Shown in pieces: positions 18,972 through 28,407 of a DNA stretch of 64,000 bases. The stretch spans positions 1,054,001 to 1,118,000 of the forward strand of contig OX638323.1 in NCBI GenBank assembly GCA_951812715.1, in the 5' to 3' direction. The translations under genes and the position numbers were made by a program. Positions within the stretch are counted from its first letter, which is position 1; each line of letters begins with the position of its first letter. This stretch comes from an uncultured Pseudohongiella sp. Lineage in GTDB: Bacteria > Pseudomonadota > Gammaproteobacteria > Pseudomonadales > Pseudohongiellaceae. The notes beneath the pieces were generated by a model that made no database searches, was not told the DNA's origin, and was given only the letters and a program-made list of their open reading frames with translations.

Positions 18972-20684
18972 TCAGGGCAAGGCAAACACCCAGATCGCCC
19001 CGCCCTGGGGCACATGGAAGTCGTCGCCGCGCGCCAGGTTGATCATATTCTGCTCGCGTTGGGCGTCTACTCCCCAGCCACTTTGCACGGCAACGTATTG
19101 TCTGCCGCCGATAGCGAATGTAGACGGCACTCCTGTAATTCCGGAACTGGTGGGAAAACGCCAGAGAATTTCACCGGTGCTCGCGTCAAAGGCGCGAAAA
19201 TAACGGTCATTGGTGCCGCCCATGAACGCCAGATTGCCCGCGGTCGCCAACACCGGTCCCCAGTTGTGGCTGGCAAAAGTGGTAGTCCAGACTTCCTCGC
19301 CGGTGTCGACATTCCAGGCTTGCAGTTCGCCGATATGTTCAACGCCGCCGCGAATGAAGAAGCCTCCATTGCCGGATTGTCCGCGGCCGATAAATGTGCG
19401 GCCCGGACTGTACTGGGCTTCCTCCCCCACCATCGTGGAGCAGACATTGTCATTTGCCGGAATGAACAGCAGGCGGGAAACCGGGTTGAAGGCCGCCGGC
19501 GGCCAGTCCTTGCCGCCCCAGAGGGACGGACAGAAATCCGCCTCGAAATCGATGCCGGGCTTCTTGCTCATGTCATACTCGGGACGGCCGGAAACGGGGT
19601 CTATGCCGGTAAACACGTCCTGGAACACATACGGCCCGGCATCGACGAAACCAATGGCATCGGCGCCGCGTTCGAGAAACCACAAATAGCCGTTACGGCC
19701 TGGATGCACCATGCCGCGAATTTCGCGTCCGCCGCGTTCAAAGTCGATCAGCAGCGGCGCGGAAACCTCATCCCAGTCCCAGGAATCGTTCCAATGGTAT
19801 TGGTGGTGTGCGCGCAAATCCCCGGTGGTTGCATCCAGCGCGATGACCGAGGTTGCGTAGAGGTTGTCGCCGGGCCGGGCATCGCCGGTCCAGGGACCGC
19901 CGTTGCCGGTGCCCCAGTAAGTCAAATTCAATTCCGGGTCATAGGAGCCGGTTAGCCAGACCGGCACGCCGCCGGTTTGCCAGGAATCGCCAGGCCACGA
20001 TTCCGAGCCGGGTTCGCCCGGCGCGGGAATGGTGAAAGTCTTCCAGACCTCCTCGCCGGTCATCGCGTCGTAAGCCGCCACGAATCCCCTAATGCCCCAT
20101 TCGCCTCCGGAAACCCCGACCATGACCTTGCCGTCCACCGCCAGCGGAGCAAGTGTCATGTAATAGCCGTTGTAATAGTCCTCGACAGGCGCTTCCCAGA
20201 TCACTTCTCCAGTCAGCGCATCGAGGCTGACGAGATAGGCATCGACCGTGGCCATGTATACCCGGTCCTGGTATAGCGCGACGCCGCGATTGGTGGGATG
20301 CATCTGTTGCAGGTCGTCCGGCAGCAAGCGCACGTAACGCCAGAGCAATTCGCCAGTAGCGGCGTTCAAGGCAAGGATGTGATTTTGCGGGGTCGTAACG
20401 TACATGTAGCCGTCATTGACGATCGGCGGCGCCTGATGGCCTTCGCGCAGACCGGTAGCAAAACTCCATACCAGTTCCAGCTCCGCGACATTGCCGGAGT
20501 CGATCTGATCGAGCGCGCTGTAGCCGTGCGAATCGTAGCTGCCGCGATACATGAGCCAGTTATGTTCTTCCGGGCTGGTCAGGCGCTCGGCGCTTACCGG
20601 ATTGTACGGCGGCAGATTCTGGGCCGTTGCGAAACCGGTGAGCGCGCTAGCGAAAACAAGCGAACGAAAAATCAATCCGAGCAT
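18972..20684 (-). CDS. PQQ-dependent dehydrogenase (quinoprotein), exported
   Basis: 570 residues. A Sec signal peptide (LVFASALTGFATAQ) precedes an eight-bladed beta-propeller with W-docking repeats (DALTGEVIWEAP, DAMTGEEVWKTF, DASTGEILWRF). The segment SGGEWGIRGFVAAYD carries the Glu that binds Ca/PQQ, and WDWDEVSAPLLIDF the catalytic Asp region. The vicinal Cys pair of methanol-dehydrogenase types is absent and there is no C-terminal cytochrome domain, so electrons must leave through a separate carrier. The Rieske gene 12 nt upstream in the same operon is a candidate. The substrate is probably an alcohol or sugar and is unknown. Confidence 0.88.
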   Translation of the reverse strand: MLGLIFRSLVFASALTGFATAQNLPPYNPVSAERLTSPEEHNWLMYRGSYDSHGYSALDQIDSGNVAELELVWSFATGLREGHQAPPIVNDGYMYVTTPQNHILALNAATGELLWRYVRLLPDDLQQMHPTNRGVALYQDRVYMATVDAYLVSLDALTGEVIWEAPVEDYYNGYYMTLAPLAVDGKVMVGVSGGEWGIRGFVAAYDAMTGEEVWKTFTIPAPGEPGSESWPGDSWQTGGVPVWLTGSYDPELNLTYWGTGNGGPWTGDARPGDNLYATSVIALDATTGDLRAHHQYHWNDSWDWDEVSAPLLIDFERGGREIRGMVHPGRNGYLWFLERGADAIGFVDAGPYVFQDVFTGIDPVSGRPEYDMSKKPGIDFEADFCPSLWGGKDWPPAAFNPVSRLLFIPANDNVCSTMVGEEAQYSPGRTFIGRGQSGNGGFFIRGGVEHIGELQAWNVDTGEEVWTTTFASHNWGPVLATAGNLAFMGGTNDRYFRAFDASTGEILWRFPTSSGITGVPSTFAIGGRQYVAVQSGWGVDAQREQNMINLARGDDFHVPQGGAIWVFALP

Positions 20685-20696
20685 GATCTACCCCTG

Positions 20697-21278
20697 TCAG
20701 AAAGCCTGCTGAAAACCGACCCGGCCGCGGAATGGACCGGCAACCCGCACGCTATCGTCAACGATTTCCAGCGGCAGCATGGCCAGCGGCCGCGGCGCCG
20801 GACCGCCAACCACGCGGCCGCCGTCATAAATGTCGAACTGGGACTCGTGGCAGGGACAGGCCAGACGCAACTGTTCCGCGTCCCAGTTGAATACATCGCA
20901 GCCGGTATGCGTGCAGACCGCCGAATAGGCGACGATGCCCGCGGCGGCGTTGGATTGGAAGCGCGGCGAAAGCCGTTCGGCATCAATGCGCGTAAGCATG
21001 ACCCGGTTGAGCCGGGAACCATCGCGCACGACGCCGGTGGCGGGATCCCTGGCCATTGCCGCGATCGGTCTGGCATGCAATTCGAGCAGGCCGGGGCGAA
21101 CTATTTCGCCCTGCCGCGGACCTTCGTCGAAAACAAGTTCATCGCCCGCCCGCGGCCGCATGCGATTGGCTGACTGACCCGTCGCTGGCTGACCCAACAG
21201 CGTGGGTGTGGCCACCACGCCGCCGACGAATCCAAGCATGGAGCGGCGGCTTAGCTTCCGTTCGGATTTTTCGGTCAC
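20697..21278 (-). CDS. Tat-exported Rieske [2Fe-2S] protein
   Basis: 193 residues from the GTG at 21278 (GAGG 8 nt upstream). The twin-arginine signal is SRRSMLGFVGG. The cluster ligands are C122-T-H124 and C141-P-C143-H144, with Cys127/Cys143 placed to form the disulfide seen in high-potential bc1-type Rieske proteins. It is not next to cytochrome b or c1 genes, so it is not an ordinary bc1 subunit. It directly precedes the quinoprotein, so an electron-transfer partnership is likely. A longer ATG start at 21323 is possible but would bury the Tat motif. Confidence 0.8.
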   Translation of the reverse strand: MTEKSERKLSRRSMLGFVGGVVATPTLLGQPATGQSANRMRPRAGDELVFDEGPRQGEIVRPGLLELHARPIAAMARDPATGVVRDGSRLNRVMLTRIDAERLSPRFQSNAAAGIVAYSAVCTHTGCDVFNWDAEQLRLACPCHESQFDIYDGGRVVGGPAPRPLAMLPLEIVDDSVRVAGPFRGRVGFQQAF

Positions 21279-21396
21279 GAATGGCGCCTCGGGGCAATGG
21301 ACGAGTGGTCGGAAAGTTAGCAAAGAGGGTCCGGCGCTGCAATTGGATTAATGCGCCGGAATCCGGCGATCCGGAGTCTTGCATTTGCGCCATCGT

Positions 21397-23706
21397 CTAA
21401 ATCGAATTGTTTCTATTGATGATGTTCCACAGCGCCAGGGGCGTGGCAGGCATGTCTACATGATCGACGCCGAATTCGCGCAAGGCGTCGGCGATGGCGT
21501 TCATGATTGCCGGCGGCGCGCCGATGGCGCCGGCTTCCCCCGCTCCCTTGATGCCAAGTGGATTGGTTTTGCATGGGACCAAGTGGAGGGAGAAGTCGAT
21601 ATCCAGACAGTTGTCGGCCCGGGGCATGGCATAGTCCATGAAACTCGCTGTCAGCAGTTGACCGGACTTCGGGTCGTAGTGGCAATCTTCCAGTACTGCC
21701 TGACCGAGTCCCTGGGCGATGCCGCCATGGATCTGACCGAGCAACAGATTGGGATTGATCACCTTGCCGAAATCGTCGACCACGGTATAGCGGACGAGTT
21801 CGAGTGCGCCGGCGCCAGGGTCGATTTCGACTTCCACCACGTGGACGCCATTGGGATAGGTCGCCTGCTCTGGCGCGAAATCATCGCTTTCATCGAATGC
21901 CGGACCGCCATTCGCCAGCGCCGCGCCGGCGGCAACTTCGGCGAAGTTCAGGCTCCGGTCGGTGCCGGCGACCTGGAATCGCCCGGCTTCGAAACGAATA
22001 TCCGTGGCCGCTGCTTCCAGCATTTCCGCCGCCTTGCCACTCGCCGTTGCAATCAGTTTCTTCGCACAGGCGGCAATCGCCGCGCCGCCTACCGGCACCG
22101 ATCTTGAACCCGAGGTGCCGCCGCCCTGAGCAATGCGGTCGGAATCGCCCTGAACGATCGTGATCCGCCGCGGATCCGTGCCCAGGTATTCGCATAATAT
22201 TTGCCGGAACGCGGTTTCGTGCCCCTGACCATTGGACATGGTGCCGATGTACAACTCGATGCCGCCGTCGCCCGCTACGCGGAGCCGGGCCTGTTCCGGC
22301 GCGCCGCCCCCGCATCGCTCGATATAAGCGGCAAGGCCGATGCCACGCAATTTGCCCCGATTCCGGGCCTCGATCCGTCTCTCTTCGAATTCGCCCCAGC
22401 CGGAGCGCTTGAGCGCCCGTTCGAGAATTTGCGGAAACTCACCGCTATCGTAGTTCGAACCCAACACGGTCCTGAACGGCATCTCGGCGGAGCCGATCAG
22501 ATTACGGCGGCGAATTTCCGCGGGATCGACGCCAAGCCGGCGCGCCGCGACGTCCATCAGTCGCTCGATGGCGTAAATCGCCTCGGGCCGGCCCGCGCCG
22601 CGATAGGCGTCGACCGGCGCGGTATTGGTGAACACGCCTTGTACGCGAACATGCGCGGCCGGAATCCGGTAACAGCCGGACAGCATGGGAACTCCAGCTG
22701 AAGTGGCGACGAAGGGTGAGAACGGGGACAGACTGGCGCCCAGGTTGGCGATGGTTGCAACGCGCAGTCCGGTAAACCGGAATTCTTCGTCGAAACCAGC
22801 TTCGATCCGGGTTACATGATCGCGGCCATGACTATCGCTGAGAAAAGACTCGCCGCGTTCGGCCACCCATTTCACCGGCTGGCCGAGCGTTCGCGCCGCA
22901 TGCAGGGCCGCGACGTATTCCGGGTAGCAATAGATCTTGGCGCCGAAGCCGCCGCCGACATCCTTGCAGATCACGCGAATGTCCTCGTCGGCGCAATCGA
23001 ATATGCCGTGCAGCAACATCCGCTTGATGTAATGCACCCCCTGGCAGGAAACGCGCAAGACCAGGCGGCCGTCTTCGAACGAGGCAATGGCGCCGCGGGG
23101 CTCCATCGAATTCGGCGTCAGCCGGTTGTTGAGCAGTTCGAGTTCGACCCGGTGCGCCGCGCCGGCGAGCGCCGCGCCGGCGGCGGCGGCATCGCCGGCA
23201 TGCCAGTCGAAACAGCGGTTGTTCGGGGCTTCGTCCCACAGGCGCGGCGCGTCTTCGGACAGGGCCGCGCCGGTCTCGACGACCGAAGGCAACTCCTCGT
23301 AATCAATGAAGATCGCCTCGGTGGCGTCAAGCGCCTGGATCCGGGATTCGGCCACCACCAATGCCACCGGCTCCCCCACATGACGCACGCAATCGATCGC
23401 CAGCGCCGGCCGCGGCGGCTTAAAACAGGGCGTGCCGTCCTCGTTCGGCGCATCCGCCATGCAAGGCAGGTCGCCGACGCCGGCGGCGCGCAGGTCCGAA
23501 CCCGAGAATACGCCGATTACGCCAGCGGCGGCGCGGGCCGCGGACAAATCGATAGCGCCAATGCGGGCGTGCGCGTATGGCGAACGCAGAAATACGCCGG
23601 CAGCCTGCCCCGGCAGATTCTCATCGTCGAGATACAATCCGTCGCCGGTGAGGAAGCGGCGGTCTTCGAAGCGAGCCGCCGGCTGGCCGATTCCGAATTT
23701 CTTCAT
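21397..23706 (-). CDS. Xanthine dehydrogenase family molybdopterin subunit
   Basis: 769 residues. The Ald_Xan_dh_C domain is at the N-terminus (GDGLYLDDENLPGQ) and the molybdopterin-binding domain follows (DVGGGFGAK, AYRGAGRPEA, GTMSNGQGHE, GGTSGSRS). The catalytic Glu is in GIKGAGEAGAIG. The active-site loop AYRGAGR replaces the AYXCSFR of true CO dehydrogenases, so this is a form II hydroxylase or aldehyde/isoquinoline-type enzyme of unknown substrate. The FAD and [2Fe-2S] subunits that normally accompany it are not encoded nearby. Start is ATG at 23706. Confidence 0.88.
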   Translation of the reverse strand: MKKFGIGQPAARFEDRRFLTGDGLYLDDENLPGQAAGVFLRSPYAHARIGAIDLSAARAAAGVIGVFSGSDLRAAGVGDLPCMADAPNEDGTPCFKPPRPALAIDCVRHVGEPVALVVAESRIQALDATEAIFIDYEELPSVVETGAALSEDAPRLWDEAPNNRCFDWHAGDAAAAGAALAGAAHRVELELLNNRLTPNSMEPRGAIASFEDGRLVLRVSCQGVHYIKRMLLHGIFDCADEDIRVICKDVGGGFGAKIYCYPEYVAALHAARTLGQPVKWVAERGESFLSDSHGRDHVTRIEAGFDEEFRFTGLRVATIANLGASLSPFSPFVATSAGVPMLSGCYRIPAAHVRVQGVFTNTAPVDAYRGAGRPEAIYAIERLMDVAARRLGVDPAEIRRRNLIGSAEMPFRTVLGSNYDSGEFPQILERALKRSGWGEFEERRIEARNRGKLRGIGLAAYIERCGGGAPEQARLRVAGDGGIELYIGTMSNGQGHETAFRQILCEYLGTDPRRITIVQGDSDRIAQGGGTSGSRSVPVGGAAIAACAKKLIATASGKAAEMLEAAATDIRFEAGRFQVAGTDRSLNFAEVAAGAALANGGPAFDESDDFAPEQATYPNGVHVVEVEIDPGAGALELVRYTVVDDFGKVINPNLLLGQIHGGIAQGLGQAVLEDCHYDPKSGQLLTASFMDYAMPRADNCLDIDFSLHLVPCKTNPLGIKGAGEAGAIGAPPAIMNAIADALREFGVDHVDMPATPLALWNIINRNNSI

Positions 23707-23865
23707 TGATTTTCCATATTGCAAATCAGGCGGAGCGGACAATTGTCGCAGGAAACCACCAATGGATTCCTGCCGATGTTGTGGGAGTAATCCCGAGTTA
23801 TGGTAGGCTCAGCGGTGGTTCGCAAACGACCGACTATTACAAGCCTTACCGACAGGGAGAGCATT

Positions 23866-24951
23866 ATGATCGATTCCGGCATTTCTGGCAGCAACGAAGT
23901 CGAATCCATCCAAAAGCAACAAACCTCCGACGAACCGTTTGCCTTCCATGGCAAAGGTTCGGACTACTTCCGCATCTGGATCGTCAACATGCTGTTTACC
24001 ATTCTCACCCTGGGCATTTATTCCGCCTGGGCAAAGGTCCGAACCAAAAGGTACTTTTACGGCAATACCGAACTCGCCGGCGACCGCTTCGAATATCTCG
24101 CCAGCCCCATCGCGATTCTCAAGGGACGGCTGATCGCCGTGGCGGCCTTGCTTGCCTATTCCTTCGCGGGCTATATCAGTGTTGCGGCAGGTTGGATCAC
24201 TTTCGCGCTACTGCTTTTGCTCATTCCCGTGTTTGTGGTGCAGTCGTCACGCTTCAACTCGTCCAATTCCGCCTGGCGTGGCGTACGCTTCGGATTCGAC
24301 GGCGGCCACCGGCAAGCTTATCCGCCGCATCTATTCTGGCCCATGTTCGGCGTCGCCACCTTCGGCTTCGGATTGCCGTTCGCCTGGTACAAGATCAACC
24401 AATTCCAATACAATCATTACCGTTTCGGCATAACCCGTTCGACTTCGTCGGCAACCGTACACGGGTTTTACGGAATCGGGATTGGAATTTTCGTCTCCAT
24501 GATACTGGTCATCGTGCTGGCGATAATCCTGATCTTCTCCATCGGCATGCTAACCGCGATGATTGGGGGCGGGGAATCGCAATTGTCCGCCGAAGTTGAA
24601 GCCATATTGGTGGTATTCCCGAGTTTCCTGTTTGTCTACGCGAGCGTGGCGGCAATCTATCAGGCGATGATTTACAAGCTGGTGTTCAACAATATCGAAA
24701 TCGGCGGCAACCGCCTGCGCAGCAGCATTTCCATCGAATATGTGTTCCTGATATTAAGCAATACTTTCCTAATCCTCGTGACGCTCGGCTTCTTCTATCC
24801 TTGGGCAGCGGTGCGCCGCGTGCGCTATTTGATGGCGAACATTCTGCTGGAAGCGAGGGAACTCGATTCTTTTGCCGCGGGCGAGTTCGACCATGTCTCG
24901 GCGCGGGGCGAAGAAATCGGCGAAGCCTTCGATCTCGGGTTGGGCTTTTGA
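23866..24951 (+). CDS. YjgN/DUF898 family membrane protein
   Basis: 361 residues with about seven membrane helices. The two DUF898 repeats are marked by FHGKGSDYFRIWIVNMLFT, LGIYSAWAKVRTKRYFYGNT and the C-terminal GFFYPWAAVRRVRYLM. Function is unknown; it is an inner-membrane protein often encoded beside an M48 peptidase, as here. The ATG at 23866 has GGGAGA 6 nt upstream. The downstream protease start overlaps its stop (TTGA). Confidence 0.9.
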   Translation: MIDSGISGSNEVESIQKQQTSDEPFAFHGKGSDYFRIWIVNMLFTILTLGIYSAWAKVRTKRYFYGNTELAGDRFEYLASPIAILKGRLIAVAALLAYSFAGYISVAAGWITFALLLLLIPVFVVQSSRFNSSNSAWRGVRFGFDGGHRQAYPPHLFWPMFGVATFGFGLPFAWYKINQFQYNHYRFGITRSTSSATVHGFYGIGIGIFVSMILVIVLAIILIFSIGMLTAMIGGGESQLSAEVEAILVVFPSFLFVYASVAAIYQAMIYKLVFNNIEIGGNRLRSSISIEYVFLILSNTFLILVTLGFFYPWAAVRRVRYLMANILLEARELDSFAAGEFDHVSARGEEIGEAFDLGLGF

Positions 24952-26030
24952 ACGAAGTACGCGGCACCTGGTTCGACGGCGGCCGCAGCAAGGGCAACCC
25001 CGCGCGCCTGCGCTGGTCAAACGTGGCGGTAGCCTTGATCACCGACGAAGGCTTGCCGGTGAGCGTCGACCGCGAGAATCTGCAAGTATCCAGTCCGCTG
25101 CCGGGCGCCCCAACGCGCATCACCTTCGGCGGGAAAGGGAGCTTCGTCACCGGGGACTTCACCGGCGTCGAAAAATTGCGCGAAACGCTGGCGCTGAATC
25201 CCGGCTTGGCCAGCCGTGTCGAGCGCCATATGCCCATGGTCGTCGCCGCGGCTGCGCTCGTTATAGCGATGTTGGCGGGCCTCGCCTTTTGGGGCGTTCC
25301 CGCGCTCGCCGCGCGGCTGGCCCTGACCGTGCCCGAGGAGATCAGCGCGCAAGTGTCGGGCGTGCTGATGTCGCAATTGGATGCCTTTCTGGAGCCTTCC
25401 AGCATCGCACCCGAGCGACGAGAGGAATTGGAACGGTACTTTCTGTCGCATGGCGAGGTCGCGACGATCGAATTCAGGGAAGCCGGCATTTTCGGCGCCA
25501 ACGCCGTAACCCTGGGCGCGACCATGATCGCTTTCTCCGACGAGCTTGTGGAATTGGCGGAAAGCGACGAGGAATTGCTCGCGGTCTATTTCCATGAACT
25601 CGGTCATGCCAGATTGCGGCATGTCGAACAAAACGTTTTCCGCAGCGCCGCCTGGCTGGTAATGCTGACCGTGCTCACCGGAGACATCGGCGCGGTTGGA
25701 GAATTGCTCGTCGGATTGCCGCTGTCGGTGGGGCTGGCGGCAAATTCTAGGGAGTTCGAGCGAGAAGCCGACGCCTTTGCCGTGGACCGCCTGATCGAAG
25801 CGGACCTTTCGCCGATGCACCTGGCGACCATATTGCAGAAGTTGGAGGCTTCTCACCTGCGGCAGGACGATGTGGAGGACTCGACCGGCGACGGCGATAA
25901 CGGCCGAAATCCCGCGACGGACAGTGAAGAAAGTTCGATCTCCTATTCCCCGCTGGACTACCTTTCCAGCCACCCACCGACCGAAGAACGCGTCGCTTAT
26001 GTGCGGTCGCGCATGGCTGAAATCGATTAG
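24948..26030 (+). CDS. M48-family zinc metalloprotease
   Basis: 360 residues, beginning at a TTG that overlaps the yjgN-like stop. Residues 1-95 form a DUF7092-like N-terminal domain, one membrane helix lies at about 97-118, and the peptidase domain follows. It has the zinc motif H216-E-L-G-H220 and the third ligand region E281-REA-D285. HtpX/YcaL/Oma1 relatives cleave or clear membrane or periplasmic proteins. Coupling to the YjgN-like membrane protein suggests a shared membrane quality-control role (inference). Confidence 0.88.
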   Translation: MNEVRGTWFDGGRSKGNPARLRWSNVAVALITDEGLPVSVDRENLQVSSPLPGAPTRITFGGKGSFVTGDFTGVEKLRETLALNPGLASRVERHMPMVVAAAALVIAMLAGLAFWGVPALAARLALTVPEEISAQVSGVLMSQLDAFLEPSSIAPERREELERYFLSHGEVATIEFREAGIFGANAVTLGATMIAFSDELVELAESDEELLAVYFHELGHARLRHVEQNVFRSAAWLVMLTVLTGDIGAVGELLVGLPLSVGLAANSREFEREADAFAVDRLIEADLSPMHLATILQKLEASHLRQDDVEDSTGDGDNGRNPATDSEESSISYSPLDYLSSHPPTEERVAYVRSRMAEID

Positions 26031-26070
26031 CCGGTTGCCGCTCCCGTCCGTCTGGCGGATAATCCGGGCC

Positions 26071-26646
26071 ATGGCTGTCCATCCAGAATCCAGACCCCCC
26101 GGCCGGCGCATGGGTCAGGGCATGCTGATATTCGCACTCGCTCTTGGGCTGGCGGCGCTTACAGGCTTGTTCGACAGATGGCTGGGAGGTCAGGCCAATC
26201 CCAACCAGAACCTCCAAGGCTTCATCGGCTCCGACGGCGCGCGCGAAGTCGTGCTCGAACGCAACCGGCAAGGACACTATGTCGCCAGCGGCGAGATCAA
26301 TGGCCTACCGGTCATATTTCTGCTCGATACCGGCGCCACCGACGTGGCCATTCCCGCTCATGTGGCGCAAGCCGCGGGTCTGCAGCGCGGCTATCCGGGA
26401 CGCGCATCGACAGCCAACGGGACCGTCACGGTATATTCAACGCGCATAGATGAACTCTTGCTTGGCAATATCGTGCTGCGCGATCTGCCGGCAAGCATCA
26501 CTCCCAGCATGGGCGGCGACACCATTCTGCTTGGCATGAGCGCTTTGCAGCGCATCGACTTCTCCCAGCAGGGTTCGCAGCTCACCTTGCGCCAGCCGCG
26601 GAGCCTGGACGAACGCCCGCGGCGCCTCCCTCGAATCGGGCTGTGA
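26071..26646 (+). CDS. TIGR02281-type retropepsin-like aspartic protease
   Basis: 191 residues. A membrane anchor (MLIFALALGLAALTGLF, about 18-34) precedes a single clan AA domain with the catalytic D86-T-G of LLDTGATDVAIP, flap-like TANGTVTVYSTR, and a closing hydrophobic-hydrophobic-Gly in DTILLGMSAL. One domain per chain implies dimerisation for activity. It probably faces the periplasm. It overlaps nadC by 4 nt (GTGA). Confidence 0.85.
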   Translation: MAVHPESRPPGRRMGQGMLIFALALGLAALTGLFDRWLGGQANPNQNLQGFIGSDGAREVVLERNRQGHYVASGEINGLPVIFLLDTGATDVAIPAHVAQAAGLQRGYPGRASTANGTVTVYSTRIDELLLGNIVLRDLPASITPSMGGDTILLGMSALQRIDFSQQGSQLTLRQPRSLDERPRRLPRIGL

Positions 26647-27485
26647 AATCAGCCCTACAGTCCATTCCGGAAGATCTCCCGGCACAGGTAAGCCTTACGC
26701 TGGCCGAGGACATCGGCGACGGCGATATCACCGCCGCCCTGCTTGATAAGGCGGCAATCGCCGCGGGCAAGACGATAACGCGCGAAGATACCGTGCTTTG
26801 CGGCCGTCCCTGGGTCGACGAGGTTTACCGGCAACTGGACCCCACGCTGCTTCCCGACTGGCGTTGCCGCGAAGGCGACAGCGTGGCGGCCGGCTCGGTT
26901 CTCTATACGATTCAAGGCAACGTCCGCGCATTGCTCACCGCCGAGCGCAGCGCGCTGAATTTTCTGCAATTGCTTTGCGGGATCGCCAAGCGCAGCCGCG
27001 AACTCGCTCATTCGGTCGCCCATACCGAATGCCGACTGCTCGATACCCGCAAGACCCTGCCCGGTCTGCGCGGCGCCCAGAAGTACGCCGTGCGCATCGG
27101 CGGCTGCCACAACCATCGCATGGGGTTGTACGACGCCTTCCTCATCAAGGAGAACCATATCCGCGCCAGCGGCGGAATCGCACAGGCCATAGGCCGGGCC
27201 CGGCAGATGCGCCCAGGCAAACCGGTAGAGATCGAAGTCGGGGATCCAGATCAACTCAACGAGGCGATCGCGGCCGGAGCGGACGTAGCGTTGCTCGACA
27301 ATTTCAGCCGGGATCAGATAAGCCAGGCGGTGGCGCGAACCGGCGGGCGCTGCAAGCTGGAAGCCTCGGGCGGCATTGACGAGCGGGCTCTGGTGAAAAT
27401 CGCCGAAACTGGCGTAAACTATATTTCGCTGGGCATATTGACAAAACATTGCCGCGCCGCGGATTTGTCCTTTTTACTGGATTGA
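26643..27485 (+). CDS. nadC: Nicotinate-nucleotide pyrophosphorylase (carboxylating)
   Basis: 280 residues with a GTG start coupled to the protease gene. It makes nicotinate mononucleotide from quinolinate and PRPP in de novo NAD synthesis. Family motifs are intact: LAEDIGDGDITAALL, DTRKTLPGLRGAQKYAVRIGG, NHRMGLYDAFLIKENHI, and EVGDPDQLNEA. A dispersed hairpin repeat begins within about 10 nt of its stop. Confidence 0.96.
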   Translation: MKSALQSIPEDLPAQVSLTLAEDIGDGDITAALLDKAAIAAGKTITREDTVLCGRPWVDEVYRQLDPTLLPDWRCREGDSVAAGSVLYTIQGNVRALLTAERSALNFLQLLCGIAKRSRELAHSVAHTECRLLDTRKTLPGLRGAQKYAVRIGGCHNHRMGLYDAFLIKENHIRASGGIAQAIGRARQMRPGKPVEIEVGDPDQLNEAIAAGADVALLDNFSRDQISQAVARTGGRCKLEASGGIDERALVKIAETGVNYISLGILTKHCRAADLSFLLD

Positions 27486-27489
27486 CCGT

Positions 27490-27712
27490 GGGCGAGGCCC
27501 GGTCGGCGCAGCCGGCCAAGCACCGCTTTGACGGCCGAACGCCTTGCCAAGAGCGAGGACAGGCGTTTACCAAGCATCGGCTTGGGACGCGGGCCGCGCG
27601 GCCCCTATCCGTGATTAGGGCCTGGGCCGGCAAGACCGGGGGGTTGTCGAAATCACGCAAGTCGCGCCAGGGACGACATGCACAATGCAACACAATGCCA
27701 GAGGCCGGTTGG
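27490..27712 (+). repeat. Structured repeat after nadC
   Basis: A single diverged copy in sense with nadC. Hairpin III is CCAAGC/GCTTGG (27568-27583), a paired change from CGAAGC/GCTTCG elsewhere. Hairpin IV is replaced by GGCCCCTA/TAGGGCC around ATCCGTGAT. It ends with the tail GACATGCACAATGCAAC. It shares the CCGTGAT loop and TTGTCGAA with the copy at 28408-28612, its closest relative in the window. Confidence 0.75.
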
Positions 27713-27724
27713 CGAGGAACGATC

Positions 27725-28405
27725 ATGAACCGCACACATCAAATCCTTTTGGGCCTGCTGGCCCTTTTCATTCCGGCCGCATCGGCCCATATCGGCAGCC
27801 TGGACCAGAACGGCGGTCATTACTACGGCCGCTCTTACCACTGCCATATGTCCGGCTGCCGCTATCCGGACACCTTTACCCGCATCGGCTCCGAGCGGAT
27901 GGCGACGAACCGGCGCGACCGCGAGCGGTTCTTCAACAGCGATGACTGGAATTTCGAACTCGATTTCGACGGCGACTGCCAATCCACCCGGCAGGAAATG
28001 CTGATCCTGACCAGCCGCGTGCCGGTGCGCTTCACCAATCCGCGCAATTGTGTCGTGCGCACCGGCGAATGGGTCGACGAATACACCGGCGAGACTCATG
28101 AAGTGGCCATGCGGCTCGATATCGATCACGTCATTCCGCTGATGTACGCCCACACCCATGGCGGCGACCGCTGGTCGCCGCAAACGAAACTGCAATTCGC
28201 CAACGACCCGCTGAACATAGTTATGGTTGAACGCCGCGAAATCCGCCGCAAGAGCGACCGCGGACCGAGCCGCTATCTGCCGCGGGAAGAGTTCCAGTGC
28301 GAATACGCGCGGCTTTGGGATGCGTTGGCGGAGAAGTACGATCTGTTTATCGAAAACCGCGACCGCAATACCATGGACGACATTCTCGAGCAGTGTCCGG
28401 GCTAG
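27725..28405 (+). CDS. Exported HNH endonuclease (DUF1524/GmrSD-type)
   Basis: 226 residues. A Sec signal peptide (ILLGLLALFIPAASA) and a Cys/His-rich N-terminal segment (YHCHMSGCRYP) precede the nuclease domain. The beta-beta-alpha metal core is seen in RLDIDHVIPLMYAHTHGG, and the DUF1524 tail in KLQFANDPLNIVMV followed by RRKSDRGPSRYLP. Extracytoplasmic nucleases of this type digest DNA for nutrient use, defence or competition; no immunity gene is evident. The gene sits between two closely related copies of the hairpin repeat and has no other partner. Confidence 0.82.
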   Translation: MNRTHQILLGLLALFIPAASAHIGSLDQNGGHYYGRSYHCHMSGCRYPDTFTRIGSERMATNRRDRERFFNSDDWNFELDFDGDCQSTRQEMLILTSRVPVRFTNPRNCVVRTGEWVDEYTGETHEVAMRLDIDHVIPLMYAHTHGGDRWSPQTKLQFANDPLNIVMVERREIRRKSDRGPSRYLPREEFQCEYARLWDALAEKYDLFIENRDRNTMDDILEQCPG

Positions 28406-28407
28406 TC

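Noticed and set aside
21397..23706. Aerobic CO dehydrogenase large subunit (coxL)
   Set aside because: The active-site loop is AYRGAGR, not the Cys-containing AYXCSFR, and coxM/coxS are absent.
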